Below are positions 50,032-58,025 of a stretch of 64,000 nucleotides of DNA, piece after piece. Positions within the stretch are counted from its first letter, which is position 1. Every line of letters starts with the position of its first letter. A program made the translations under genes and the position numbers. Origin of the DNA: Hymenobacter siberiensis (GTDB lineage Bacteria; Bacteroidota; Bacteroidia; Cytophagales; Hymenobacteraceae); NCBI RefSeq assembly GCF_018967865.2, contig NZ_JAHLZY020000001.1, positions 4,092,001 to 4,156,000 of the forward strand. The letters are read 5' to 3'. The notes beneath the pieces are model-generated. The model was not told the DNA's origin. It did not search any database and saw only the letters and a list, made by a program, of their open reading frames with translations.

Positions 50032-50147
50032 GGCCGAAGTACCGTAAGCTTTCGCTTGCGACGAGCGTAGCGAGTAAAATCGTTGAACGGTGCGGCCGTC
50101 CTTATTCGCTGCGCTCATCGCCAGCTAAAGCTTACGGTACTTCGGCT
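50032..50147. repeat. Imperfect inverted repeat between asnS and rpoN
   Basis: GGCCGAAGTACCGTAAGCTT (50032 on) pairs with AAAGCTTACGGTACTTCGGC (50127-50147 region). An inner pair of GCGACGAGCGTAGCGAG and TTCGCTGCGCTCATCGC makes a 116-bp hairpin. Partial copies of the arm (GCAAGCTTTAG, GCAAGCTTTGGC) lie at 50004-50033. Confidence 0.75.
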
Positions 50148-50215
50148 AAAGCTCACGGCCCACCAACTTTTCATGCCAAAGTTTAGTAGAACTCACCTCC
50201 GCCCCCGCCTTTCCG

Positions 50216-50223
50216 TACTTTCG
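50216..50223 (+). promoter_or_regulatory. -7-like box directly before rpoN
   Basis: TACTTTCG is a 5-of-6 match to TAnnTTTG and ends five bases before the rpoN ATG. If used, the mRNA would start at or beside the start codon. Confidence 0.4.
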
Positions 50224-50228
50224 TAATT

Positions 50229-51821
50229 ATGCAACGCCTCGACCTCAAACAGCTCCTTTCGCAAAAGCTTAGCCCGCAGCAGATTCAGTTTATCAAGCTG
50301 CTGCAGATTCCTACGGCGGAGCTGGAGACGCGCATCAAGGAGGAAATGGAGGTGAACCCGGCCCTGGAAGAAGACGAGCCCGACGACACCGAAGAAATGG
50401 AGCGCGACGATGACGACAGCGACGATTCGGACGACCCGGACGCCAGCCTCGACAACGACGAGAATACGCTGGATGAAGACTTTGATGACCGCAGCGGCAG
50501 CGAATCGGAGATGGCCAACGAAATGCCCGAGCCCGAAATAATGCCCAAGGACGAAGGCCCGGTGGACAGCGAAGCCGCCCCCGACAACACCGACCTCGAC
50601 CTGAGCGACTACCTCAACGACGACGAAATAGCGGGCTACAAGATGCAGGGCGATGGCCCCGGCGAGGAAGAGGAGCGCGACACCCCCCTGGCCGACACCA
50701 GCGGCTCGCTCCTGGATTCGCTGCTTGACCAACTGCACTTTGCCGATTTGGATGAGCGCCAGGAGGCCATTGGCCAGCAGCTCATCGGCTCGATTGACGG
50801 CGACGGCTACATCCGGCGCGACCTTTCGGCCATTGCCAACGACCTGGCTTTTTCGCAGAACCTGGAGGTGACCGTGGCCGAGATTGAGGCCGTGCTGCGC
50901 GTGGTGCACGGCTTCGACCCGCCCGGTATTGCGGCCCGCGACCTGCCCGAGTGCCTGCTGCTGCAGCTGGAGCGCCGCCCGCAGGACGAGAACACGGTGA
51001 ACGCCGAGCGGATATTGACCGATACGTTTGAGGAGTTCAGCAAGAAGCACTACGCCCGTATTCAGCAAAAGCTGGACCTGGAGGAGGACGAGCTGAAGGA
51101 GGCCATCAACGTGATTCTGAAGCTGAACCCCAAGCCGGGCGGCAGTGGCCCCAGCGGCCTGGGCAAGACGCAGTACCTGATGCCGGACTTCATCCTGACC
51201 AACGATAACGGCGTGTTCAACCTGACCCTGAACGCCCGCAACGCTCCCGAGCTGCGCGTGAGCCCGACCTACACCGAGATGTTCCGGACCTACGACAAGG
51301 CGGCCAAGAAGGACACCAAGATGAAGGAGGCCGTTACCTTCGTGAAGCAGAAGCTGGACTCGGCCAAGTGGTTTATCGACGCCATCCGGCAGCGGCAGAA
51401 CACGTTGCTGCGCACCATGAACGCCATTGTGGAGCTGCAGCGCGAGTTCTTCGTGGAAGGCGACGAGAGCAAGCTCAAGCCCATGATTCTGAAGGATATT
51501 GCCCAGATGATTAGCATGGATATTTCGACGGTGAGCCGGGTGGCGAACTCGAAATCCATCCAGACGGAGTTCGGCATTTATCCGTTGAAATACTTCTTCT
51601 CCGAGGGCATTGCCACCGACTCGGGCGAGGACGCCAGCAGCCGCGAGGTGAAGAGCATCCTGAAAGACCTCATCGGCAAGGAGAGCAAGGAGCGCCCGCT
51701 GAGCGACGACAAGCTGGAAAAAATGCTCAACGCCAGGGGCTACAACATTGCCCGCCGAACGGTGGCCAAGTACCGCGAGCAGTTGAACATTCCGGTGGCC
51801 CGGCTGCGCAAAGAACTGTAA
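50229..51821 (+). CDS. rpoN: RNA polymerase sigma-54 factor
   Basis: Alternative sigma factor of 530 residues that needs enhancer-binding ATPases. Region I (about 1-45, LDLKQLLSQKLSPQQIQFIK) is the Gln/Leu-rich activator-contact segment. Region II (about 46-160) is unusually long and acidic: EEDEPDDTEEMERDDDDSDD and onward through GDGPGEEEERD. Region III core-binding helices follow, then the helix-turn-helix (ISMDISTVSRVANSKSIQTE) and the RpoN box ARRTVAKYREQLNIP. The acidic linker is hypervariable in the family. No enhancer-binding regulator is encoded in the window. Confidence 0.96.
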   Translation: MQRLDLKQLLSQKLSPQQIQFIKLLQIPTAELETRIKEEMEVNPALEEDEPDDTEEMERDDDDSDDSDDPDASLDNDENTLDEDFDDRSGSESEMANEMPEPEIMPKDEGPVDSEAAPDNTDLDLSDYLNDDEIAGYKMQGDGPGEEEERDTPLADTSGSLLDSLLDQLHFADLDERQEAIGQQLIGSIDGDGYIRRDLSAIANDLAFSQNLEVTVAEIEAVLRVVHGFDPPGIAARDLPECLLLQLERRPQDENTVNAERILTDTFEEFSKKHYARIQQKLDLEEDELKEAINVILKLNPKPGGSGPSGLGKTQYLMPDFILTNDNGVFNLTLNARNAPELRVSPTYTEMFRTYDKAAKKDTKMKEAVTFVKQKLDSAKWFIDAIRQRQNTLLRTMNAIVELQREFFVEGDESKLKPMILKDIAQMISMDISTVSRVANSKSIQTEFGIYPLKYFFSEGIATDSGEDASSREVKSILKDLIGKESKERPLSDDKLEKMLNARGYNIARRTVAKYREQLNIPVARLRKEL

Positions 51822-51831
51822 ATCAGAAAAC

Positions 51832-51957
51832 AGAGCAGTTTCGGAGTTGCTGTACAGTAGCGCGGACTTTTAGTCCGCGAGTGAAACAAGCTCAGCAGCT
51901 CGCGGACTAAAAGTCCACGCTACGGCTCGGCTGTACATTTGACTGCGAAACTGCTCT
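51832..51957. repeat. Nested inverted repeat after rpoN
   Basis: Outer arms AGAGCAGTTTC/GAAACTGCTCT (51832-51842, 51947-51957) enclose TGTACA pairs and an inner 25-bp arm GTAGCGCGGACTTTTAGTCC... (51857-51881) matching 51899-51923 with one mismatch. Each inner arm is itself a small palindrome around GGACTTTTAGTCC. It is probably a dispersed repeat acting as rpoN's terminator. Confidence 0.8.
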
Positions 51958-52082
51958 AATCAACTTCGGAGCAGCCAATCAGAAGCACGAAACAAGTGGC
52001 CTGACGCAACTTTCCAGTCAGGATTGGGCTTCCCTGTCCGGGCGACAGTACATTGCCAGATGTCGCCGCTTCGCTTCTGCTA

Positions 52083-54842
52083 ATGAAAACCGAACTTCCC
52101 ACCGACCCCGCCGAACTCCGGGAGCTGCTGATGGCCGAGCGCGCCCGCCGCGAGCAGGCCGAAGCGAAGCTGCCGGCCTTGCTCGCGCTAAGCCACATCC
52201 CCGAGCTTAACCCCAACCCCATTCTGCGGGTGAGTGCCATGGGTCAGCTGCTGTATGCCAACCCGGCCGCCGGCTTCATGGCCCGCGAACTGGAAACCAC
52301 CGGGCCGTCGCGGCTGCGGCCGTTGCTGGTGCAGGCCACCACCAGCGCCCTGCACACCGGAGCTGTGCAGCAGCGCGAAATCATGGCTAACGACCAGCAT
52401 TTCCTGCTGTCGGCCGTGCCCGTGGTAGAATATCACTACGCGATGCTCTACCTCACCGACATCACGGCGCAACGGCAGGCCGAGGAAAGCCTGCGGGAGC
52501 AATACTCATTCTACGAATCGGTGATGACCCACCTGCCGGCCGTGGTGACGGTGCTTGACCCCAACCAGCGCTACCGCTATGTGAATGCCTACGCCGAGCC
52601 CGACCCCGCCCAGCGCCAGGCCCGCATCGGCAGCACTTTTGCCGACCACTGCGCCCGAAAAGGCCTGCCCGGAGAGTTGGCCGTGCGCCGCCGCCGCCTG
52701 TTTGAGCGGGCCGTGAATACCAGTGCCCTCGTGAGCTGGGAAGAACGCTGGCCCGACACCAACACCACCGCCCACCATCACTGGCTATGCTACTACCAGC
52801 CCGTATTCGGGGCCGATGAGGTGCTGCGCCAAGTGATGTGCTACGGCCTGGACATTACCACTTTGCGGGAGGCCGAGGCCCGCACCCGCGAGAGTGAGGC
52901 GGCCGCACTGGCCCAGCAGTCGTTCACCAACCTGGTGCTCGACCTCAACCCCAACCTCATCTGGGTGCGCGATGCGGAGGGCCACACCGTGTTCGAGAAC
53001 GCCGAAATGAAGTTCTGGCGCCGCCACATGACGGAGCTTGCCGGCGCGTCCAGCATGGAGGCGGGTATGAGTAAGGAAGAAATCCAGACCTCGGTAATGG
53101 CCGACCAGGCAGTGCTGCGCACCGGCCAGCCACTGACCACTCAGGTATCCATTACCTTGGCCAACGGCGAAGTACGCTGGCTGCAAACTGTGCGCTGCCC
53201 GCTGGTAATGGCCGACGGCACGGCCCAGGTATTGGGCGTGAGCACCGACATATCGGCCCTGAAAAACGCCCAGCACGCGGCCGAAGCGGCCGCCACGGCC
53301 CGCGAAAACTTCCTGGCCAACATGAGCCACGAAATCCGCACGCCCCTCAACGGCGTGCTGGGCATGACCAGCCTGCTGGCCAAAACCGGCCTCAACGAGC
53401 AGCAGCGCAACTACACCGCCGTTATTCAGCACTCGGGCCGGCACTTGCTGAACGTGGTGAACGACGTGCTCGACATGGCCAAAATCACCTCCGACAACCT
53501 GGAGCTGGAGCAAATGGCCTTCAACCTTTGCGACTCGATGGCCAGTGCCTGCCAGCCGCTGACCATTCAGGCCCAGGAGAAGGGCATTCGAGTGCTGGGC
53601 ACGCGCCTGCAGGACTCCTGCCTCCATCCTTGGGTGCTCGGCGACTCCTACCGCCTCAACCAAGTACTCATCAACCTCGTTTCCAACGCCATCAAGTTTA
53701 CGCCGGCGGGCGGCACCGTGACAATAGGCGGCTACTATGTGAGCGAAACCGAGGACACCCTCACCACCGAGTTTCGGGTGACGGATACCGGCATCGGCAT
53801 TGCCCCGGATAAGCTGGACAGCATTTTTCAGGAATTCACCCAGGCTTATGCCGATACCACCCGGCAGTTTGGCGGAACGGGCCTTGGCCTGAGCATCAGC
53901 CGGGCCCTGGTGGCCCAGATGGGCGGGCAGCTCACGGTGCAAAGCGAGTCCGGCAAGGGCAGCTCCTTCGCCTTCCGCATCACGCTGCCCAAGGCCAACG
54001 CCGAAGCCCGGCAGATGGCCCTGCCCACCCTGACCCCGATGCAGGAAGCAGCCGTGCGCGGTGCCCGCGTGCTGCTGGTGGAAGACAATGCCGTGAACCG
54101 CGAAGTAGCCCAGCTGCTGCTGGAAGCCCACGGCGTGGCAGTAGATGAAGCCGCCAGTGGCATTGAAGCCCTAGAGCTATTTGAGCTGAACTACTACGAC
54201 GTCATCCTTATGGACATTCAGATGCCCGGCATGAACGGCCTCGAGGCCACCGCCCGCATCCGGGCGCACGCCGATACCCGGCGGGCGGCTACGCCCATCC
54301 TGGCCCTCACGGCCAACGCCTTCCGGGCCGATGCCGAGAAATACTCCGCCGCCGGCATGAACGACACCCTGCCCAAGCCCTTCGACGAAGCCGAGCTGCT
54401 GAGCAAGCTGGCCTCGCTCATTGCCGGGGTGCCCGCCCCGCTGGTAGACGTGAAGCCTGCGGCGGCTGCCCCGACGGCCGCCCCACTCCCACTCCCACTC
54501 CCACCCACAGCCGCGCCCACATCGCTATTCGACCTGGCCCTGCTGCACCAGACAGCCCACAGCAACACCACGTTCATCAACCGGATTCTAGCCTCCTTCC
54601 ACACCAATACCCCCGGCAGCGTGGCCGACCTGCACGCCGCCCTGGCCGCCTCCGACTGGCATTACGCCGCCGCCGTGGCCCACAAGCTGCGGCCGTCGCT
54701 CAAGCTAATCGGGGCCAACACACTGGTGCCCTGGATGGAAATTCTGGAGAGCAAAACCGGCCCCGATGCCGCCCGACGGGAAGCCACCCTGGCCCTGGCC
54801 ACCGGCCTTACCGAAGTGCTGGCCGCCCTGCCCAAAGTGTAG
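52083..54842 (+). CDS. Hybrid sensor histidine kinase with three PAS domains, receiver and HPt
   Basis: A 919-residue cytoplasmic hybrid kinase without membrane segments. A short coiled coil (about 8-35) is followed by three PAS-like domains (about 45-145, 150-280, 290-400; for example PELNPNPILRVSAMGQLLYA and LVLDLNPNLIWVRDAEGHTV). The HisKA domain follows (NMSHEIRTPLNGVLGM, His near 416), then HATPase (NLVSNAIKFTPAGGTVTIGG, DTGIGIAPDKLD, FGGTGLGLSISRAL), a receiver (LLVEDNAVNREV; phospho-Asp near 711 in VILMDIQMPG; Lys in LPKPFDE) and a C-terminal HPt-like domain (AAAVAHKLRPSLKLIGA, His near 866). All phosphorelay residues are present. No output regulator is adjacent. ATG 52083 starts the conserved part; 52053 is in frame upstream. 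Its 3' end runs into a REP. Confidence 0.93.
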   Translation: MKTELPTDPAELRELLMAERARREQAEAKLPALLALSHIPELNPNPILRVSAMGQLLYANPAAGFMARELETTGPSRLRPLLVQATTSALHTGAVQQREIMANDQHFLLSAVPVVEYHYAMLYLTDITAQRQAEESLREQYSFYESVMTHLPAVVTVLDPNQRYRYVNAYAEPDPAQRQARIGSTFADHCARKGLPGELAVRRRRLFERAVNTSALVSWEERWPDTNTTAHHHWLCYYQPVFGADEVLRQVMCYGLDITTLREAEARTRESEAAALAQQSFTNLVLDLNPNLIWVRDAEGHTVFENAEMKFWRRHMTELAGASSMEAGMSKEEIQTSVMADQAVLRTGQPLTTQVSITLANGEVRWLQTVRCPLVMADGTAQVLGVSTDISALKNAQHAAEAAATARENFLANMSHEIRTPLNGVLGMTSLLAKTGLNEQQRNYTAVIQHSGRHLLNVVNDVLDMAKITSDNLELEQMAFNLCDSMASACQPLTIQAQEKGIRVLGTRLQDSCLHPWVLGDSYRLNQVLINLVSNAIKFTPAGGTVTIGGYYVSETEDTLTTEFRVTDTGIGIAPDKLDSIFQEFTQAYADTTRQFGGTGLGLSISRALVAQMGGQLTVQSESGKGSSFAFRITLPKANAEARQMALPTLTPMQEAAVRGARVLLVEDNAVNREVAQLLLEAHGVAVDEAASGIEALELFELNYYDVILMDIQMPGMNGLEATARIRAHADTRRAATPILALTANAFRADAEKYSAAGMNDTLPKPFDEAELLSKLASLIAGVPAPLVDVKPAAAAPTAAPLPLPLPPTAAPTSLFDLALLHQTAHSNTTFINRILASFHTNTPGSVADLHAALAASDWHYAAAVAHKLRPSLKLIGANTLVPWMEILESKTGPDAARREATLALATGLTEVLAALPKV

Positions 54843-54988
54843 TTGCGAAGCGGTGCTTCGCAATGCCGGGCGGCGGGGTACCGCTTCGCAACTACACTAT
54901 CAGCCTCAGCGAGTTGCTGGCGGCCCTGCCCAAGTGTAGTTGCAAAACGATGCTTCGCAATGCCGGGCGGCGGGGTACCGCTTCGCAA
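54813..54988 (+). repeat. Tandem duplication of the kinase gene 3' end (period about 97 bp)
   Basis: GAAGTGCTGGCCGCCCTGCC (54813 on) through the following REP recurs from 54910 as GAGTTGCTGGCGGCCCTGCC with the same REP and GGGCGGCGGGGTACCGCTTC. The second copy still encodes a decayed SLSELLAALPK, matching the kinase's LTEVLAALPK end. Confidence 0.75.
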
Positions 54989-55022
54989 TGCCGGGATGCG
55001 AAGCGCCGCTTCGCAACTACAC
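54838..55022. repeat. REP sequences downstream of the kinase gene
   Basis: Palindromic REP units occur at 54843-54863 (TTGCGAAGCG.TGCTTCGCAA type) and 54997-55015 (TGCGAAGCG centre), with half or degraded copies at about 54881-54893 and 54939-54960. They are linked by ATGCCGGGCGGCGGGGTACC spacers. The first supplies the TAG stop of the kinase gene. Confidence 0.8.
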
Positions 55023-55025
55023 CAA

Positions 55026-55613
55026 CTACTGATGGTCGGGGTTCCAGTAGGTGTGGGGCCACTGGTCCCAGCTCGTGACCCAACCGGCTTTCACGGGGTT
55101 GTTCAGCACGTAGGCCACGATGCGGCGGCCCTCTTCGGCACTGCGCACGATGTGGTCGCAGGTTTTACGCTGCTAAAATGGCCCCGTGCGCTGCAAATGG
55201 CGGTTGGCGAGAATAGCAGTATTGGCTTTCAATGATTGCAGGGTGCGCAACAGCGGAGGCGCATCGTCGGGCAGCGCCACTACCGCGTGCACATGATTGG
55301 GCATAATGCAATAGGCCACCAGTTCATAGCCCGTACCGTGCCGGTGGTGCAGGGCCTCGGCCACCAGGGCTGCTATGGCTGGCACCCGCAGCCAGGTGGG
55401 GCCGGTAGTAGCTTGGTCGAGAAAGGCATCAAAGCGGCCGAAGTACCGCCTTTGCGCCGCGTAGTCAGCTGGTATATCGGGAGGTGCGGCGGCTTCGGCC
55501 TTCAACCGCGCTATCAGCGGCAACGAGCCCGCCAGCCGAAACGTGAGAAATAACGTGCTGCCCAGCGCCAGCCGATGAGGCAGGTTACGCTCATAATACT
55601 CCGGCACATTCAT
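55026..55613 (-). pseudogene. REP-associated tyrosine transposase (RAYT, Y1 family), interrupted by TAG
   Basis: From ATG 55613 the frame encodes a Y1/HUH-type RAYT: YYERNLPHRLALGSTLFLTF, then the HUH-like motif YCIMPNHVHAVVAL with both His, and SLKANTAILANRHLQRTGPF. TAG at 55173-55175 then replaces the Trp expected in the family's 'GPFWQ' motif. The same frame goes on for 48 codons with normal family sequence (QRKTCDHIVRSAEEGRRIVA, YVLNNPVKAGWVTSWDQWPH) to a natural stop at 55026. Only one codon is changed, so the loss looks recent. RAYTs are thought to mobilise REP hairpins, and REP copies lie on both sides (54838-55022 and 55625-55761). Confidence 0.88.
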
Positions 55614-55624
55614 GCCCGAATGTA

Positions 55625-55761
55625 GTGCGAAGCGGCGCTTCGCACCAAAGTAATATAATGCCGAATTGGCTTACCCGCTGTAGTGCGAAGCGCCGCTTCG
55701 CACCTACAAACCAATAAAACTCACTGGCCGGCCGGACGTAGTGCGAAGCGCCGCTTCGCAC
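55625..55761. repeat. Three REP palindromes upstream of the RAYT gene
   Basis: Near-identical 21-bp palindromes beginning GTGCGAAGCG lie at 55625-55645, 55683-55703 and 55741-55761. They match the REP core on the other side of the transposase. The last lies inside the 3' end of the next gene. Confidence 0.88.
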
Positions 55762-57841
55762 CTACCCGCCACTCCGCCGCCAGCTCGAAATACGGCAGCA
55801 CCCGACGCGCTTCCTGAGCCAAATCCACGGCCGTGTAGCTGCTGCCCGAGTATGCCCCCTTACCCACCGAATACGCCGAGTACGTGCGCAGCCATTGCAG
55901 CCAAATGCTGGCCGTGAGGTTGAAGCCGGCCGTGGCGCGGCGCTCCACGGCCACCTCCGGGCCCTGCTGCCGCGTGATGCTGTGCAGGTAAATAAGCTGC
56001 GAAGCAGGCCCGGTGGGGTTGTCGAGCTGGAGGGCGGCGCGGCCATAGTTGCGCTGCTCCAGCAGGCGGTAACCCAGGCGCAGGCTGGTGCTGCCCCGGC
56101 GGCCCACCCAGCTTTGCCGCCCGCCGATGGACAGGTCGTGCGTCACGCTGGTATCGAGCGGGCTCTCGCGGAAGCGCGTCCAGTCGAGCTGGCCCACGCG
56201 GTTTTCGCGGCGCTGGTAGTCGGCCAGCAGCAGCAGGCGGGGCCGCAGCTGGTAGGTGAGGCTCTGGGTTTGCTCCAGCACGCGGCTGGCGCGGTTGCGG
56301 GCCTGCTCGGTGGTCTGGTCGCGCACCTGGTAGCTCACCCACAGGTGGTAGCTGGAGCGAATGCTCCAGCGGCCGGGGGCCCAGGTGAAACCCGGCTCCC
56401 AGTGCAGCAGGTGGTCCACGTAGTTCTCGGCACTTTGGCTGGCCCTGATGAAAACTGTTTGGCGGTACTCACCGGCCACGCCCAGCGTGGTGCGGAAGGC
56501 CCCGGCCCAGCGGCCCGTCCAGGTGAGGCGCAGCAGGTGCTGGGCCTCGTCGCGGGTTTGCTGGTTGTCTTTGCTGGGAGCATCTACGCGCAGCAGCTGG
56601 GCCGAGCCCAGTAGGGCCAGCGCGTGGCGCGGGCTGGGCAGCCAGGTGAGGTTGCCCAGCCACAATATGGTTTGCTCCTTAATGTCCTTCACCTGCTCGC
56701 GGGCCAGGGTGGTGGCCAGACGCGGCACGCTCAGGAATCGGGAGTTGTCGAGGTAATACGACCGGGTGCGCTCCCGATAGCCGAAACTGATGGACGTTTG
56801 CAGCCGGGGTCGGGCAAAGCGCAGCTCCTGGCGGGTATCGAGCTCGCGCTGCCGGTAGCCCACGTCCTGCAAAGTATCGGCCCGCTCGCCCAGCCGCCGG
56901 TACCGGAACGCCCGGCTGGGTAGCAGCAGGCTATTATCCGAGCGCAGCGTGGCAAACTCATTGATGCGGTACGAAGCCCCCGCCTGCATCGCCACCGTAT
57001 CGGACTGAATGCGCTGCACGGAGCCCAGCAGGTAGTCCTCGGCGCGGTTGGTGCGGTAGCCCACGCGGCCCTGCACCACCAGCGGCGCCCCCTCCAGAAA
57101 GGCCTGCTCGCCGACCGCCTCGGCCACCAGCCGCTGCATGGTGCGCGGCCCCAGGCGGGCGCGGGTGCCCAGCACGCGCAGCGCCAGCGGCGCGGCCAGC
57201 GGCCCGTTGAGAAAGTACAGCGCCGCCGCGTCGAAGCCGAAGGCGAAGCCCGCGTCTTCGCGGCCGTTGCGGCGGTCGGTGGCCAGGCCGCCCAGCACCG
57301 TGAAGCGCATCTGGCTTAGCGTATCGGTGGGCGAGGCGGCCCGTAGGCGGCGCTGGTAGCCCAGGCGGCCCAACCAAAGGCCGGTGCGGGTGGCATTGGC
57401 CCGGCTTTGGTCGTAGTGCAGCTGCTGGCCCAGCTGCCAGTGGTTGGCCGCGTCCAGGGTAAATACGTCGGCCACATCGGCCCCGTAGTCTTCCCGCACG
57501 AAGGGCGGCGTGCCCCGCGAGTCGTAAATCATGTCGGTACCCACACGGTAGCGCAGTTGCTGGCGCGGCCCCAGGCGCAGGTAGCCCCGCGCCCCGCTGG
57601 TTTGCACGAAGGTGCTCACACCCACCCGCCGCGCCCGGGCCACCAGCAGCAGCGCCGTATCGGCCCCGGCGGGCCGCAAGCCCCGAAATACCGGCCCAAA
57701 CGCGGTAGCGCCCACCAGCACCTGCGCGCGGCCGGCCAGCGGCAGCAGCGCCGCCAGCAGCAGCAGCGCGGCCATGCGCCGGCCTATCGCCACGCTCAGC
57801 GCTACGGTGCTCTTACCCACCGAAAACCACCGGATTACCAC
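55721..57841 (-). CDS. Large exported protein, probable outer-membrane beta-barrel
   Basis: A protein of up to 706 residues with a signal peptide (MAALLLLAALLPLAGRAQ, from Met23). The start is uncertain: GTG 57841 gives a longer basic leader, ATG 57775 begins at the hydrophobic core. The body is rich in Arg, Leu and Tyr with alternating amphipathic strands (RGYLRLGPRQQLRYRVGTDM, WSIRSSYHLWVSYQVRDQTT, RGSTSLRLGYRLLEQRNYGR), as in barrels without a plug or TonB box. No named family recognised. The C-terminus, VGAKRRFALRPAGQ, is encoded by a REP copy (55741-55761). The native end was probably near ELAAEWR. Divergent from the OmpA-family gene. Confidence 0.68.
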   Translation of the reverse strand: MVIRWFSVGKSTVALSVAIGRRMAALLLLAALLPLAGRAQVLVGATAFGPVFRGLRPAGADTALLLVARARRVGVSTFVQTSGARGYLRLGPRQQLRYRVGTDMIYDSRGTPPFVREDYGADVADVFTLDAANHWQLGQQLHYDQSRANATRTGLWLGRLGYQRRLRAASPTDTLSQMRFTVLGGLATDRRNGREDAGFAFGFDAAALYFLNGPLAAPLALRVLGTRARLGPRTMQRLVAEAVGEQAFLEGAPLVVQGRVGYRTNRAEDYLLGSVQRIQSDTVAMQAGASYRINEFATLRSDNSLLLPSRAFRYRRLGERADTLQDVGYRQRELDTRQELRFARPRLQTSISFGYRERTRSYYLDNSRFLSVPRLATTLAREQVKDIKEQTILWLGNLTWLPSPRHALALLGSAQLLRVDAPSKDNQQTRDEAQHLLRLTWTGRWAGAFRTTLGVAGEYRQTVFIRASQSAENYVDHLLHWEPGFTWAPGRWSIRSSYHLWVSYQVRDQTTEQARNRASRVLEQTQSLTYQLRPRLLLLADYQRRENRVGQLDWTRFRESPLDTSVTHDLSIGGRQSWVGRRGSTSLRLGYRLLEQRNYGRAALQLDNPTGPASQLIYLHSITRQQGPEVAVERRATAGFNLTASIWLQWLRTYSAYSVGKGAYSGSSYTAVDLAQEARRVLPYFELAAEWRVGAKRRFALRPAGQ

Positions 57842-57975
57842 GTTTGCCCGGCCCCCGACTTACTCCCTTCGGCGGGCCGTAGCGGGAAGGTAGCACATTG
57901 CGCGGGGAGGCTCCGAAAATAGTTTTTCGTTAGGTTAGCTGTCGAAACCGCGGCCCATCCCCGGCCGCGCTGGTG

Positions 57976-57983
57976 TAAATTTG
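57976..57983 (+). promoter_or_regulatory. -7 promoter box for the OmpA-family gene
   Basis: TAAATTTG is an exact TAnnTTTG match, 42 bp before the ATG at 58026. It lies within the longer open frame, supporting the shorter start. Confidence 0.55.
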
Positions 57984-58025
57984 CCCGGGGCCCTAGTGCC
58001 ACTTCTCTTTTCTGCTATTGTTACC

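Noticed and set aside
54863..55078. 71-codon open frame downstream of the hybrid kinase
   Set aside because: It is made of REP sequence and a duplicated, decayed copy of the kinase's last codons.
8007..55175. Suppression (recoding) of TAG, as two genes carry one in-frame TAG each
   Set aside because: TAG ends several intact genes here, such as def and the patatin gene, at their proper family ends. Both interrupted genes belong to decaying loci, so ordinary nonsense mutations are the simpler explanation.
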